A stretch of DNA of 64,000 bases from Subtercola sp. PAMC28395 (GTDB lineage: Bacteria; Actinomycetota; Actinomycetes; Actinomycetales; Microbacteriaceae). The translations under genes and the position numbers were made by a program. The stretch spans positions 1,364,001-1,428,000 of the forward strand of contig NZ_CP076547.1 in the NCBI RefSeq assembly GCF_018889995.1, written 5' to 3'. This document shows positions 55,613 through 62,892 of this stretch, in pieces. The notes under the pieces were generated by a model. It had not been told where the DNA came from. It ran no database searches and worked only from the letters and a program-made list of their open reading frames with translations. Position 1 is the first letter of the stretch. Each line of letters starts with the position of its first letter.

Positions 55613-56634
55613 TCTCGCTGCCCCGGGCCTTCGCGATCGTTCTGGCGGCCCTCTTCTCCGCCTACCACCTGGTACTCGCCACCTATTCGATCGGCACCGC
55701 CCACTCGCCGTGGCCGGTGCTGCTCGCCATGGTGATCTACGCGGGGCTGACGGTGGTGAGCCTCTGGCCGACAAGCCCGCTTCAGATGCCCAACTGGATG
55801 GGCGCCCTGGTGTTCGGCGGATCGATCGTGATCTCGATCCTGGTGCTCTCGCAGCTCGACGGCTCGCAGTCCAACGGTTATGCCACCTGGTCGGTCGCCG
55901 CAGTGGGCACGCTGCTGACGATCGCCACGGTTCGCCAGCAGGCGGCCTTCGCCTGGCTCGGTATCGCGGCGCTCGCTGTGATCGTCGTGATCTGGGCGAA
56001 TCCGCTCGCCCTCATCACGACGGGTGTGACGGGTAGTGCGATCTGGGTGGCCGTGGCCCACGCGTTGACGAGAGCCCTGGCACGTGCTGCGCGTGATACG
56101 AGCTTCTATGCCCGTGCGGAGCTTGAAGCGGCGGCCTGGCACGCGACGCACGAGGCACAGCTCACCGAAGGCCGGCACCGTCTCGACTACATCAACCGTG
56201 TCGCGGGCCCCATGCTTCACCTGATCGTCGACACCGGCGGTGAACTGAGTGCAGAAGACCAGCGCGAGTGCCTGCACGTCGAAGGAGCGATCCGGGACGA
56301 GATCCGCGGCCGGCTGCTGCTGAATGAAGAGGTGCGGGCCGAGGTGTTCGCCGCCCGCCGCCGGGGCATCGACGTCTCGCTGCTCGACGACGGCGGTCTG
56401 GATGATGTGACCGACGCCACCCGGACCAGGATCCAGTCCCAGCTCGCCACCGAGATCTCCCGCTCGCAGGCCGACAGGTTGATCGTACGCACCGGCGCCG
56501 ACGACGGCGCTGCGGCGGTCACCGTGGTCGGACTCCGGGTCGGAGACGACGGGAGCGCCGTGGCGTTGGGAGCGGAGGGCGACGGTGACGAGGTCGCGCA
56601 GTGGACGGAGATCCCGCGCGCGCTGGAGCTTTAA
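55609..56634 (+). CDS. Kinase-like membrane protein, third gene of the signalling operon
   Basis: 341 residues. Five or six membrane helices (5-165; FAIVLAALFSAYHLVLATYS, AALAVIVVIWANPLALI), then a cytosolic half with QLTEGRHRLDYINRVAGPML, ECLHVEGAIRDEIRGRLLLN and an end VVGLRVGDDGSAVALGAEG. That layout resembles a histidine kinase whose dimerisation His and ATP-binding boxes are lost. Starts on the kinase stop (ATGA overlap), so made together with it. Function unknown; modulator of the kinase is an inference. Confidence 0.75.
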   Translation: MISLPRAFAIVLAALFSAYHLVLATYSIGTAHSPWPVLLAMVIYAGLTVVSLWPTSPLQMPNWMGALVFGGSIVISILVLSQLDGSQSNGYATWSVAAVGTLLTIATVRQQAAFAWLGIAALAVIVVIWANPLALITTGVTGSAIWVAVAHALTRALARAARDTSFYARAELEAAAWHATHEAQLTEGRHRLDYINRVAGPMLHLIVDTGGELSAEDQRECLHVEGAIRDEIRGRLLLNEEVRAEVFAARRRGIDVSLLDDGGLDDVTDATRTRIQSQLATEISRSQADRLIVRTGADDGAAAVTVVGLRVGDDGSAVALGAEGDGDEVAQWTEIPRALEL

Positions 56635-56657
56635 GTGAGCACCCAGTGGGTGCTCAC
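56635..56657 (+). terminator. Hairpin directly after the signalling operon
   Basis: GTGAGCACCCA pairs with TGGGTGCTCAC with one central base; begins right after the TAA stop. No U-tract, but a second hairpin follows. Confidence 0.55.
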
Positions 56658-56670
56658 CGCGACGCCAGCG

Positions 56671-56693
56671 CCGACGAAGCTATGCTTCGTCGG
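56671..56693. terminator. Second hairpin after the signalling operon
   Basis: CCGACGAAGC, three-base loop TAT, GCTTCGTCGG, then TTAG. Same design as the hairpin at 34860. Confidence 0.5.
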
Positions 56694-56785
56694 TTAGACG
56701 TAGGTGGAGCCCCGTGATTTGGGAGAAAGCCGGGCACAGAAGTGGGGACACCCAGGTCCCCCGCTGTGTCCCCCAAAGTGCCGAC

Positions 56786-56804
56786 TACCCCCAGTACGGG
56801 GGAA
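56786..56804. promoter_or_regulatory. Operator-like palindrome
   Basis: TACCCCCAGTACGGGGGAA: exact CCCCC and GGGGG half-sites around AGTAC. About 38 bp upstream of the possible -35 at 56842. Spacing and symmetry suit a LuxR-type dimer; the neighbouring response regulator is the natural candidate. Confidence 0.5.
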
Positions 56805-56841
56805 GGTGCATTATTGGTAGTGCTAGGTGTCTCTCTTTGAG

Positions 56842-56871
56842 TTACACCGCCAAACATTCGCTGTCTAGGGT
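56842..56871 (+). promoter_or_regulatory. Possible promoter of the small RNA
   Basis: TTACAC (56842-56847) and TAGGGT (56866-56871) are 18 bp apart; the -10 matches TANNNT. Predicted start near 56878. Confidence 0.4.
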
Positions 56872-56877
56872 AAGTGA

Positions 56878-56974
56878 GCGAGTGCTTGGGGGCGAGGCAA
56901 GGAGCTATTCGGGTTAGCGAATTGTCTCGAAAGAACAGCTGGGGGTTGGCGCTTGCGCCGGCCCCCAGTTTTTT
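56878..56974 (+). ncRNA. Candidate small RNA, about 97 nt
   Basis: No ORF lies between the predicted start and the terminator at 56939-56974. The 5' part can form a stem CGAGGCAA/TTGTCTCG (with one G-U pair, arms about 56893-56900 and 56922-56929), then comes the terminator stem. It is read in the same direction as the signalling operon, downstream of two hairpins and of the operator-like palindrome. It does not resemble tmRNA, RNase P RNA or SRP RNA. It could instead be the leader of a lost gene. Confidence 0.4.
56939..56974 (+). terminator. Strong intrinsic terminator
   Basis: CTGGGGGTTGGCGC (56939-56952) pairs with GCGCCGGCCCCCAG (56955-56968) through 14 pairs, two of them U-G, followed by TTTTTT. 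The best intrinsic terminator in the window. No plus-strand gene ends near it, so it must end an RNA that starts downstream of 56694. Confidence 0.85.
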
Positions 56975-57043
56975 CATGCCAGCCGTGCCGGCCAGGGGTG
57001 AGAGGCCAGGCGCCTCGCCGCGAACCCTCAGCCAGAGGCGGGG

Positions 57044-57280
57044 TCAGCCGTTCCAGCGCCCGTAACCCGGAGTGACGGGGCCGCGCAGGTCACGCTGGCT
57101 GCGCTGCCAGGCCGATTGGCCTCGAACATTCTCGGCGCGCAACGAATCGCCCTCTTCTTCGAGCATGCCCCTGACGACGGCCGACACTGCGGCCAGCTCG
57201 ACTGCACTCACGTTCTTCGACCGGACGATCACCGGCGCGCCCTCAGCGGGTGCGCTCTCGTCTCCAGCAGATTCACTCAT
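57044..57280 (-). CDS. accE: Acyl-CoA carboxylase epsilon subunit
   Basis: 78 residues; small accessory subunit found in actinobacterial acyl-CoA carboxylases, which boosts or stabilises the alpha/beta complex. Acidic/Ala-rich N-terminus, then IVRSKNVSAVELAAVSAVVR and a C-terminal SAWQRSQRDLRGPVTPGYGRW, the usual W-R-R-P-x-PG-WR-like tail. Directly downstream of accD on the minus strand. Confidence 0.88.
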   Translation of the reverse strand: MSESAGDESAPAEGAPVIVRSKNVSAVELAAVSAVVRGMLEEEGDSLRAENVRGQSAWQRSQRDLRGPVTPGYGRWNG

Positions 57281-57334
57281 CGTGTTCCACCCTTCGCGTC
57301 ACAGCGTTTCCCCGTCACAGCATTACCCATCACA

Positions 57335-57382
57335 GCACCTCCGTATAGCGGCACCTCCGCATAGCGGCACCTCCCCATAACG
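57335..57382. repeat. Three 16 bp tandem repeats in the accD-accE gap
   Basis: Units at 57335, 57351 and 57367, based on GCACCTCCGTATAGCG. Within the 113 bp spacer of the operon. Confidence 0.75.
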
Positions 57383-57393
57383 GCACAGTGGCG

Positions 57394-58995
57394 TTAGAGG
57401 GGAATGTTGCCATGCTTCTTCGCAGGCAGCGACGCCCGCTTGGTGCGCAGTGCGCGCAGGCCCTTCACGATGGCCACGCGAGTCGCGGCCGGCTCGATCA
57501 CGCCGTCGAGTTCACCGCGCTCTGCTGCCAGGAACGGGCTCGCAACGTTGTAGGTGTACTCGTTAGCGAGTTTCGTGCGCACTGCAGCCACGTCTTCACC
57601 GGCCGCCTCTGCACGCTTGATCTCCCCGCGATACAGGATGTTCACCGCACCCTGCCCGCCCATCACTGCGATCTCGGCGGTGGGCCACGCCAGATTGAGG
57701 TCGGCGCCGAGCTGCTTCGAACCCATAACGATGTATGCGCCGCCGTAGGCCTTGCGCGTGATGATGGTGATCAACGGCACCGTTGCTTCGGCGTAGGCGT
57801 AGAGCAGCTTCGCGCCGCGCCTGATCACGCCCGTCCACTCCTGGTCGGTACCGGGGAGGTACCCCGGAACATCCACCAGGGTGAGGATCGGGATCGAGAA
57901 CGCGTCACAGAACCGCACGAAGCGGGCTGCCTTCTCGCCTGCCTCGATGTTCAGCGTTCCCGCCATGGCGTTCGGCTGGTTGGCCACGATGCCCACAGAC
58001 CGGCCCTCGATTCGGGCGAACCCGACCACGATGTTCGGCGCGTACAGCGGCTGCGTCTCGAGAAAGTCACCGTGGTCGACGAGGTGCTCGATGATGGTGT
58101 GCACGTCGTACGGCTGGTTCGGGCTGTCGGGGATGATCGTGTTGAGCTTGCGGTCGGCATCGGTGATCTCGAGCTCTGGCTTGCTCTCGTAGACCGGCAG
58201 TTCTGCCATGTTGTTGTCGGGCAGAAAACCGAGCAGCGTGCGCACGTAGTCGAGTGCATCATCCTCATCGCTCGCGAGGTAGTGCGAGACGCCCGAGACC
58301 GTGTTGTGCGTCAGGGCGCCACCGAGCTCCTCCATGCCGACGTCTTCGCCGGTGACGGTCTTGATCACGTCGGGGCCGGTGACGAACATCTGGCTGGTCT
58401 TGTCGACCATGATCACGAAGTCGGTGAGGGCGGGGGAGTAGACGGCGCCACCGGCAGCCGGGCCCATGATGATCGAGATCTGCGGGATGACGCCGGAGGC
58501 CTGCGTGTTGCGGCGAAAGATCTCGCCGTACTTGCCGAGGGCGACGACACCCTCCTGGATGCGCGCACCACCCGAGTCGAGCATGCCGATGATCGGGACA
58601 CCGGTCTTCAGCGCGAGATCCATCACCTTGATGATCTTCTCGCCGGCGACCTCGCCGAGCGAGCCGCCGAAGATCGTGAAGTCCTGGGCGTAGACGGCGA
58701 CCTGCCGGCCGTGGATGGTGCCGGTACCGGTGACGACGGCGTCACCGTATGGCCGGTTCTTCTCCATGCCGAACGCGTGGGTGCGGTGCCGCACGAACTC
58801 ATCGAGCTCCACGAACGACCCCTGGTCGAGCAGCTGTTCGATGCGCTCGCGGGCGGTCTTCTTGCCCTTTGCGTGCTGCTTGGCGATCGCCGCTTCGCCG
58901 CTCTGGGTGACCGCTTCGTGGTAGCGGTTCTTCAGGTCGATCAGTTTGCCGGCCGTGGTGTACATGTCAGGGCCTGGCGTCGTTTCTTCGCTCAC
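57394..58995 (-). CDS. accD: Acyl-CoA carboxylase beta subunit (carboxyltransferase)
   Basis: Transfers CO2 from biotin to propionyl- or acetyl-CoA, feeding fatty acid synthesis. 533 residues, AccD5-like: N-terminal [20 protein letters not shown], the oxyanion-hole stretches [11 protein letters not shown] and [26 protein letters not shown], and in the second half [12 protein letters not shown] and [17 protein letters not shown]. Divergent from birA by 109 bp. Confidence 0.94.
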   Translation of the reverse strand: MSEETTPGPDMYTTAGKLIDLKNRYHEAVTQSGEAAIAKQHAKGKKTARERIEQLLDQGSFVELDEFVRHRTHAFGMEKNRPYGDAVVTGTGTIHGRQVAVYAQDFTIFGGSLGEVAGEKIIKVMDLALKTGVPIIGMLDSGGARIQEGVVALGKYGEIFRRNTQASGVIPQISIIMGPAAGGAVYSPALTDFVIMVDKTSQMFVTGPDVIKTVTGEDVGMEELGGALTHNTVSGVSHYLASDEDDALDYVRTLLGFLPDNNMAELPVYESKPELEITDADRKLNTIIPDSPNQPYDVHTIIEHLVDHGDFLETQPLYAPNIVVGFARIEGRSVGIVANQPNAMAGTLNIEAGEKAARFVRFCDAFSIPILTLVDVPGYLPGTDQEWTGVIRRGAKLLYAYAEATVPLITIITRKAYGGAYIVMGSKQLGADLNLAWPTAEIAVMGGQGAVNILYRGEIKRAEAAGEDVAAVRTKLANEYTYNVASPFLAAERGELDGVIEPAATRVAIVKGLRALRTKRASLPAKKHGNIPL

Positions 58996-59104
58996 GGGAG
59001 TTCACTCTACCGGCCAACCCCCTGCGCAACCCTTTGACGTTAACCTCCAAATACTCGCGGTGTTGCCGGAGGTTCTGGCGGTACAGAGGCGGTACCGTCG
59101 AAGT

Positions 59105-59929
59105 ATGCACCTCTCTGCCAGCCGATCTGCCGTGCCACGGCTCGAGTGGCTTGCCGCTTCGCCTTCGACCAACTCCGCGCTCGTCGAGCTGGCTTCTGGC
59201 GCTGAGGCGGGCAGCTGGCCCGACCTCTCCGTGGTGGTCACCGACAACCAGACGGCGGGTCGTGGGCGCCTCGGGCGTGAGTGGGTTGCCCCGGCAGGTC
59301 GCACCCTGGCCATCTCCGTCCTGCTGCGCCCGAGTGCCGGTGCTGCTGCGCTCCCGTTCGACAGCTATGGATGGATACCACTGTTCGCCGGGGTGGCGAT
59401 GGCTGAGGCACTCCGCCCGTTCGTGGATGCCGGTCGGCTCACCTCCGTGAAGTGGCCGAACGACGTGCAGGTCGACGGATTGAAGATCTCGGGAATTCTC
59501 TCTGAGCTGGTGCCCGGAACACGCGATGTGGTTGTGGGTGCGGGTGTGAACCTCTTCTTCGCCGCCGATGAGCTGCCCGTGACAACGGCGACATCGCTGT
59601 CGTTGGTCGCCGACAGCGAATTCACCGTCGACGGGGTGCTCTCCGCCTATCTGCGCGAGCTGACCGGGTTGTACGGCGCGTTCGTGAGTTATGGCGGAGA
59701 TGCGGTCGCAAGCGGCATCGCCCAGGCCGTCACCGCCGCGTGTGGCACGGTGAATCGCTCGGTGCGAGTCGAGCTTCCTGATGGCTCTGTCGTGACGGGC
59801 ACTGCGACCGGGCTCGATGCCCTGGGCCGGCTCGTGGTCGCGCCAGACGCACACGCAGACGCAGACGCAGCTTCAATCACAGACCCGCTGGTCGTCTCAG
59901 CGGGCGATGTCACTCACCTGAGGCACTGA
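59105..59929 (+). CDS. birA: Biotin-[acyl-CoA carboxylase] ligase
   Basis: Attaches biotin to the AccA3 carrier domain. 274 residues: TDNQTAGRGRLGREWVAPAG (biotin/AMP loop), ISVLLRPS, VKWPNDVQVDGLKISGILSE, and a small C-terminal SH3-like domain. There is no N-terminal DNA-binding domain, so it is not a repressor. ATG 59105 has a weak ribosome-binding site. Neighbours accD/accE are its pathway partners. Confidence 0.94.
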   Translation: MHLSASRSAVPRLEWLAASPSTNSALVELASGAEAGSWPDLSVVVTDNQTAGRGRLGREWVAPAGRTLAISVLLRPSAGAAALPFDSYGWIPLFAGVAMAEALRPFVDAGRLTSVKWPNDVQVDGLKISGILSELVPGTRDVVVGAGVNLFFAADELPVTTATSLSLVADSEFTVDGVLSAYLRELTGLYGAFVSYGGDAVASGIAQAVTAACGTVNRSVRVELPDGSVVTGTATGLDALGRLVVAPDAHADADAASITDPLVVSAGDVTHLRH

Positions 59930-59935
59930 CGGCCT

Positions 59936-60442
59936 GTGACGAACGACATCACCACGACGGTTCGGGGGCCAGAGGCGCCCGAGCGCGTGATCGCCCGCTA
60001 CCGTTCGCACGGAAGACGCCTGTTCTGGCCCGTTCTGGTTCTGATGGGCGTGGCCGCAGCGAGCGGCTACTACCTCGGCCGGTTGCCCGAAGAGTGGCAG
60101 AACCTCACCGCGCTGGGCGCAGCGATTGCGCTCACAGTGCTGCTCGGGTTACTGCCGACGATCGCGTGGCTGGCGCGCCGCTACACCGTGACGAACCGCA
60201 GGGTCATCGCCGTGCACGGGGTGTTCGTTCGCGAGCGGCAGGAGGTGTCGCTCCGGCGCGGTTTCGACGTGACCGTGCGGCGACGCGGGTTGCAGGCGTT
60301 GTTTCGCAGTGGTGACGTGACGATCCACTCGGGAACCGGGCATCCGCTCGTCTTGAGAGACGTGCCGGATGCGGGCCTCATCGTTCGCGCACTCACTGAC
60401 CTCGGCGACGACGGCTTCGTTCGCATGCCCACCGCAGGCTGA
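59936..60442 (+). CDS. PH-domain (bPH2) membrane protein
   Basis: 168 residues from a GTG 6 bp after birA, so co-transcribed. Two membrane helices (about 27-45 and 58-78) and a bacterial PH-like domain (80-168) with RYTVTNRRVIAVHGVFVRER and VTIHSGTGHPLVLRDVPDA. Homologues commonly sit next to birA in actinobacteria (recalled); role unknown. Confidence 0.82.
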   Translation: MTNDITTTVRGPEAPERVIARYRSHGRRLFWPVLVLMGVAAASGYYLGRLPEEWQNLTALGAAIALTVLLGLLPTIAWLARRYTVTNRRVIAVHGVFVRERQEVSLRRGFDVTVRRRGLQALFRSGDVTIHSGTGHPLVLRDVPDAGLIVRALTDLGDDGFVRMPTAG

Positions 60443-60447
60443 GGAGC

Positions 60448-60969
60448 TCAGACCAGCGACTCTTCGCGCTCGACGGCTAGGGCAGCGGCCTGGATGTTGT
60501 GCAGACCGTCGCTGCGATGGGTGCCGTAGACCCAGTAGCGGTAGAGCACGAAGCGGAAGGCGGTGCCGAGGGCCAGACCGACGACGTTCGCCGCGATGTT
60601 CGTGGCCAGCAGGCTCGTCTGCCCGAGCACGTGGTGCGTGAACCAGATGCAGCCCTCTGCGATGGCGAGGCCGCCGACCGAGACAAGGGCGTATTCGACG
60701 AGTTCGAGGCCTACGTTCTTGCGGCGGTTCTCCCGGAACGTCCAGTAGCGGTTGCCGACCCAGTTGAAGACGATGGCGATCGAGGTGCTGACGAGCTTGG
60801 CGCCGATCGCAGTGGCGAAGAAATGGTCGGTTCCGAAGACGCCGAGAAGGAGCAGATTGAAGATACCCACGTCGAGCACCATGCCGAGCAGGCCGACCAC
60901 GCCGAACTTCAGGGCGTACGTCAGGAACCCGTCCCAGAGGCGCTGTGTAAGGCGTTTGATCGTCTTCAA
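60448..60969 (-). CDS. GtrA-family membrane protein
   Basis: 173 residues, four membrane helices: FGVVGLLGMVLDVGIFNLLL, TAIGAKLVSTSIAIVFNWVGN, EYALVSVGGLAIAEGCIWF and ANVVGLALGTAFRFVLYRYW. GtrA proteins are thought to flip polyprenyl-phosphate-linked sugars, which would suit the polyprenol-phosphate mannose synthase at 12.6 kb. Ends 5 bp from the convergent PH-domain gene. Confidence 0.85.
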   Translation of the reverse strand: MKTIKRLTQRLWDGFLTYALKFGVVGLLGMVLDVGIFNLLLLGVFGTDHFFATAIGAKLVSTSIAIVFNWVGNRYWTFRENRRKNVGLELVEYALVSVGGLAIAEGCIWFTHHVLGQTSLLATNIAANVVGLALGTAFRFVLYRYWVYGTHRSDGLHNIQAAALAVEREESLV

Positions 60970-61126
60970 AGTGAAAGTGCTTTCTCGAAGCCCCTGCAGA
61001 CACGATGGTCGATGCTTCGCTCATGACAACTGTTCTGTCGACTATAGGGTACCGACCTCGGGATTTCTGGGAACCGGGGTACCCCTGACGCGAGGGCGCG
61101 CTCCCGGGTAAAGTAGGGAGGTGAGC

Positions 61127-62269
61127 TTGCGCGTAGGAGTAATTGGTGGTGGCCAGCTGGCCAGGATGATGGTTCCGGCGGCGGTGAACCTGGGCATCGA
61201 TCTGCGTGTTCTCGCCGAAGCAGAGGGTTCGCCCGCCCAATTGGCCGCCACAGCGGTCGGCGACTACCGCGATCTGGCCACCGTGCTGGAGTTCGCGAAA
61301 ACAGTCGATGTGATCACGTTCGACCATGAGCATGTGCCTGAAGAAATTCTCAGGGAACTGGTCTCCGCAGGGCACCCGGTGCACCCCGGGCCAGACGCCC
61401 TGCGGTTCGCACAGGACAAACTCGCGATGCGTCGCCGGCTCTCTGAGCTCGGTGTTCCCGTGCCCGACTGGGCAGAAGTGCGCTCTGAAGACGAACTTGC
61501 CGCCTTTCTCGATGACCACGACGGCCAGGCGGTTCTGAAGACCGCCCGCGGCGGCTACGACGGCAAGGGTGTGCGCCTCATCCGCGATGTCGGCGAGTCG
61601 ACAGCCTGGTTCCGCATTCTCGACGAAGACGGTCGCGGTGGCTCGCTGCTGGTGGAGGAGCTCGTCGACTTTCGCAGGGAGCTCGCCCAGCTCGTGGCCC
61701 GGCGCCCTTCGGGCGAGACCCGGCTCTGGCCCGTCGTCGAGACCGTACAGCGGCACGGAGTCTGCAGCGAGGTGTTCGCACCCGCGCCCGGCACGACCAG
61801 TCGCCTCGTCGACCTGGCCGGGTCGATCGCCGTCACCATCGCCGAGAGCCTCGATGTGACCGGCGTACTCGCCGTTGAACTCTTCGAGACGACGGATGAC
61901 CGGCTGCTGGTCAACGAACTCGCGATGCGACCCCACAACAGCGGTCACTGGAGCATCGAGGGCAGCGTGACCAGCCAGTTCGAACAGCACCTGCGCGCCG
62001 TTCTCGACCTGCCCCTCGGCGACACCGCAACCAGGTCCCCGTGGACGGTCATGGTGAACGTACTCGGCGGCCCCGCCGCCGGCGACCTCACCGATGCCTA
62101 CCCGAAGGCCCTGGCAGACCAGCCGAACGTCAAAGTCCACAACTACGGCAAAGAGCCGCGGCCCGGCCGAAAGATCGGTCACGTCACGGCAACCGGCGAC
62201 GAGCTCGACGAAGCCGCTTTCGAGGCACGCTCTGTCGCCGCACTCCTGGGTGCTGACCTCGCTGGTTGA
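61127..62269 (+). CDS. purK: N5-carboxyaminoimidazole ribonucleotide synthase
   Basis: ATP-dependent carboxylation of AIR in purine synthesis. 380 residues, ATP-grasp: VGVIGGGQLARMM, DVITFDHEHVP, KTARGGYDGKGVRL, ELAMRPHNSGHWSIEGS and VNVLGG. The TTG at 61127 is preferred since GGGAGGTGA directly precedes it; the in-frame GTG at 61121 lies inside that ribosome-binding site. purE follows after 100 bp. Stop codon falls in a repeat-like motif (62263 on). Confidence 0.92.
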   Translation: MRVGVIGGGQLARMMVPAAVNLGIDLRVLAEAEGSPAQLAATAVGDYRDLATVLEFAKTVDVITFDHEHVPEEILRELVSAGHPVHPGPDALRFAQDKLAMRRRLSELGVPVPDWAEVRSEDELAAFLDDHDGQAVLKTARGGYDGKGVRLIRDVGESTAWFRILDEDGRGGSLLVEELVDFRRELAQLVARRPSGETRLWPVVETVQRHGVCSEVFAPAPGTTSRLVDLAGSIAVTIAESLDVTGVLAVELFETTDDRLLVNELAMRPHNSGHWSIEGSVTSQFEQHLRAVLDLPLGDTATRSPWTVMVNVLGGPAAGDLTDAYPKALADQPNVKVHNYGKEPRPGRKIGHVTATGDELDEAAFEARSVAALLGADLAG

Positions 62270-62301
62270 GGAACCGCGCAGCGGTATATCGAAACGCGGG
62301 C
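62263..62301. repeat. CTGGTTGAGG-type intergenic motif at the purK stop
   Basis: CTGGTTGAGGAACCGCGCAG followed by CGGTATATCGAAACGCG. A similar wording (GGTTGAG ... CGCAGCGG ... TATCGAAAC) is, from memory, very common in Microbacteriaceae intergenic DNA. CTGGTTGAG also occurs at about 15768. Provides the purK TGA. Confidence 0.5.
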
Positions 62302-62369
62302 ACCCGTGAGGGAGCCCGGCCCATGGGCTCACTCGTCCAGCGGGTGCGTTCGGTCGTTACGATGATGTC

Positions 62370-62888
62370 ATGAGCACCGAAACACCCCTCGCCGGCGTCG
62401 TCCCTCTGATCGGTGTCGTCATGGGCAGCGACTCTGATTTCTCTGTGATGAGCGATGCCGTCAACGTTCTCGTCGACTTCGGTGTCGCCCACGAGGTCGA
62501 GGTGGTCTCGGCGCACCGCACTCCCGAGAAGATGATCCGGTACGGCAGAACAGCCCGCGAGCGGGGCCTCAAGGTCATCATCGCCGGTGCCGGAGGCGCG
62601 GCCCACCTGCCCGGCATGGTGGCAGCCGTCACGACTCTGCCGGTGGTCGGTGTGCCCGTGCCCCTTGCCCGACTCGACGGCCTCGACTCCCTGCTCTCCA
62701 TCGTGCAGATGCCGTCGGGCATCCCTGTGGCGACGGTGTCGATCGGCGGCGCGACCAATGCCGCTCTGCTGGCTGTCGCGATGCTCGCGATCTCAGACGC
62801 AGCCCTCGCCGACAAGCTGGCCGTCTATCGCGAGCAACTCACCGCATCGGTCGAGCACAAGAACGAGGCGCTGCAGCTCAAGCTGTAG
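62370..62888 (+). CDS. purE: N5-carboxyaminoimidazole ribonucleotide mutase
   Basis: Rearranges N5-CAIR to CAIR. 172 residues, class [44 protein letters not shown], and [21 protein letters not shown]. Partner of purK upstream. Ends 4 bp before the convergent glycosyltransferase gene. Confidence 0.95.
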   Translation: MSTETPLAGVVPLIGVVMGSDSDFSVMSDAVNVLVDFGVAHEVEVVSAHRTPEKMIRYGRTARERGLKVIIAGAGGAAHLPGMVAAVTTLPVVGVPVPLARLDGLDSLLSIVQMPSGIPVATVSIGGATNAALLAVAMLAISDAALADKLAVYREQLTASVEHKNEALQLKL

Positions 62889-62892
62889 AGAG

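Noticed and set aside
56635..57043. tmRNA, RNase P RNA or SRP RNA in the signalling-operon gap
   Set aside because: None of the conserved core motifs of these RNAs were seen; only a short candidate RNA is supported.
60149..62332. 727-codon open frame on the minus strand
   Set aside because: Overlaps PH-domain, GtrA and purK genes that have clear family signatures; no recognisable product.
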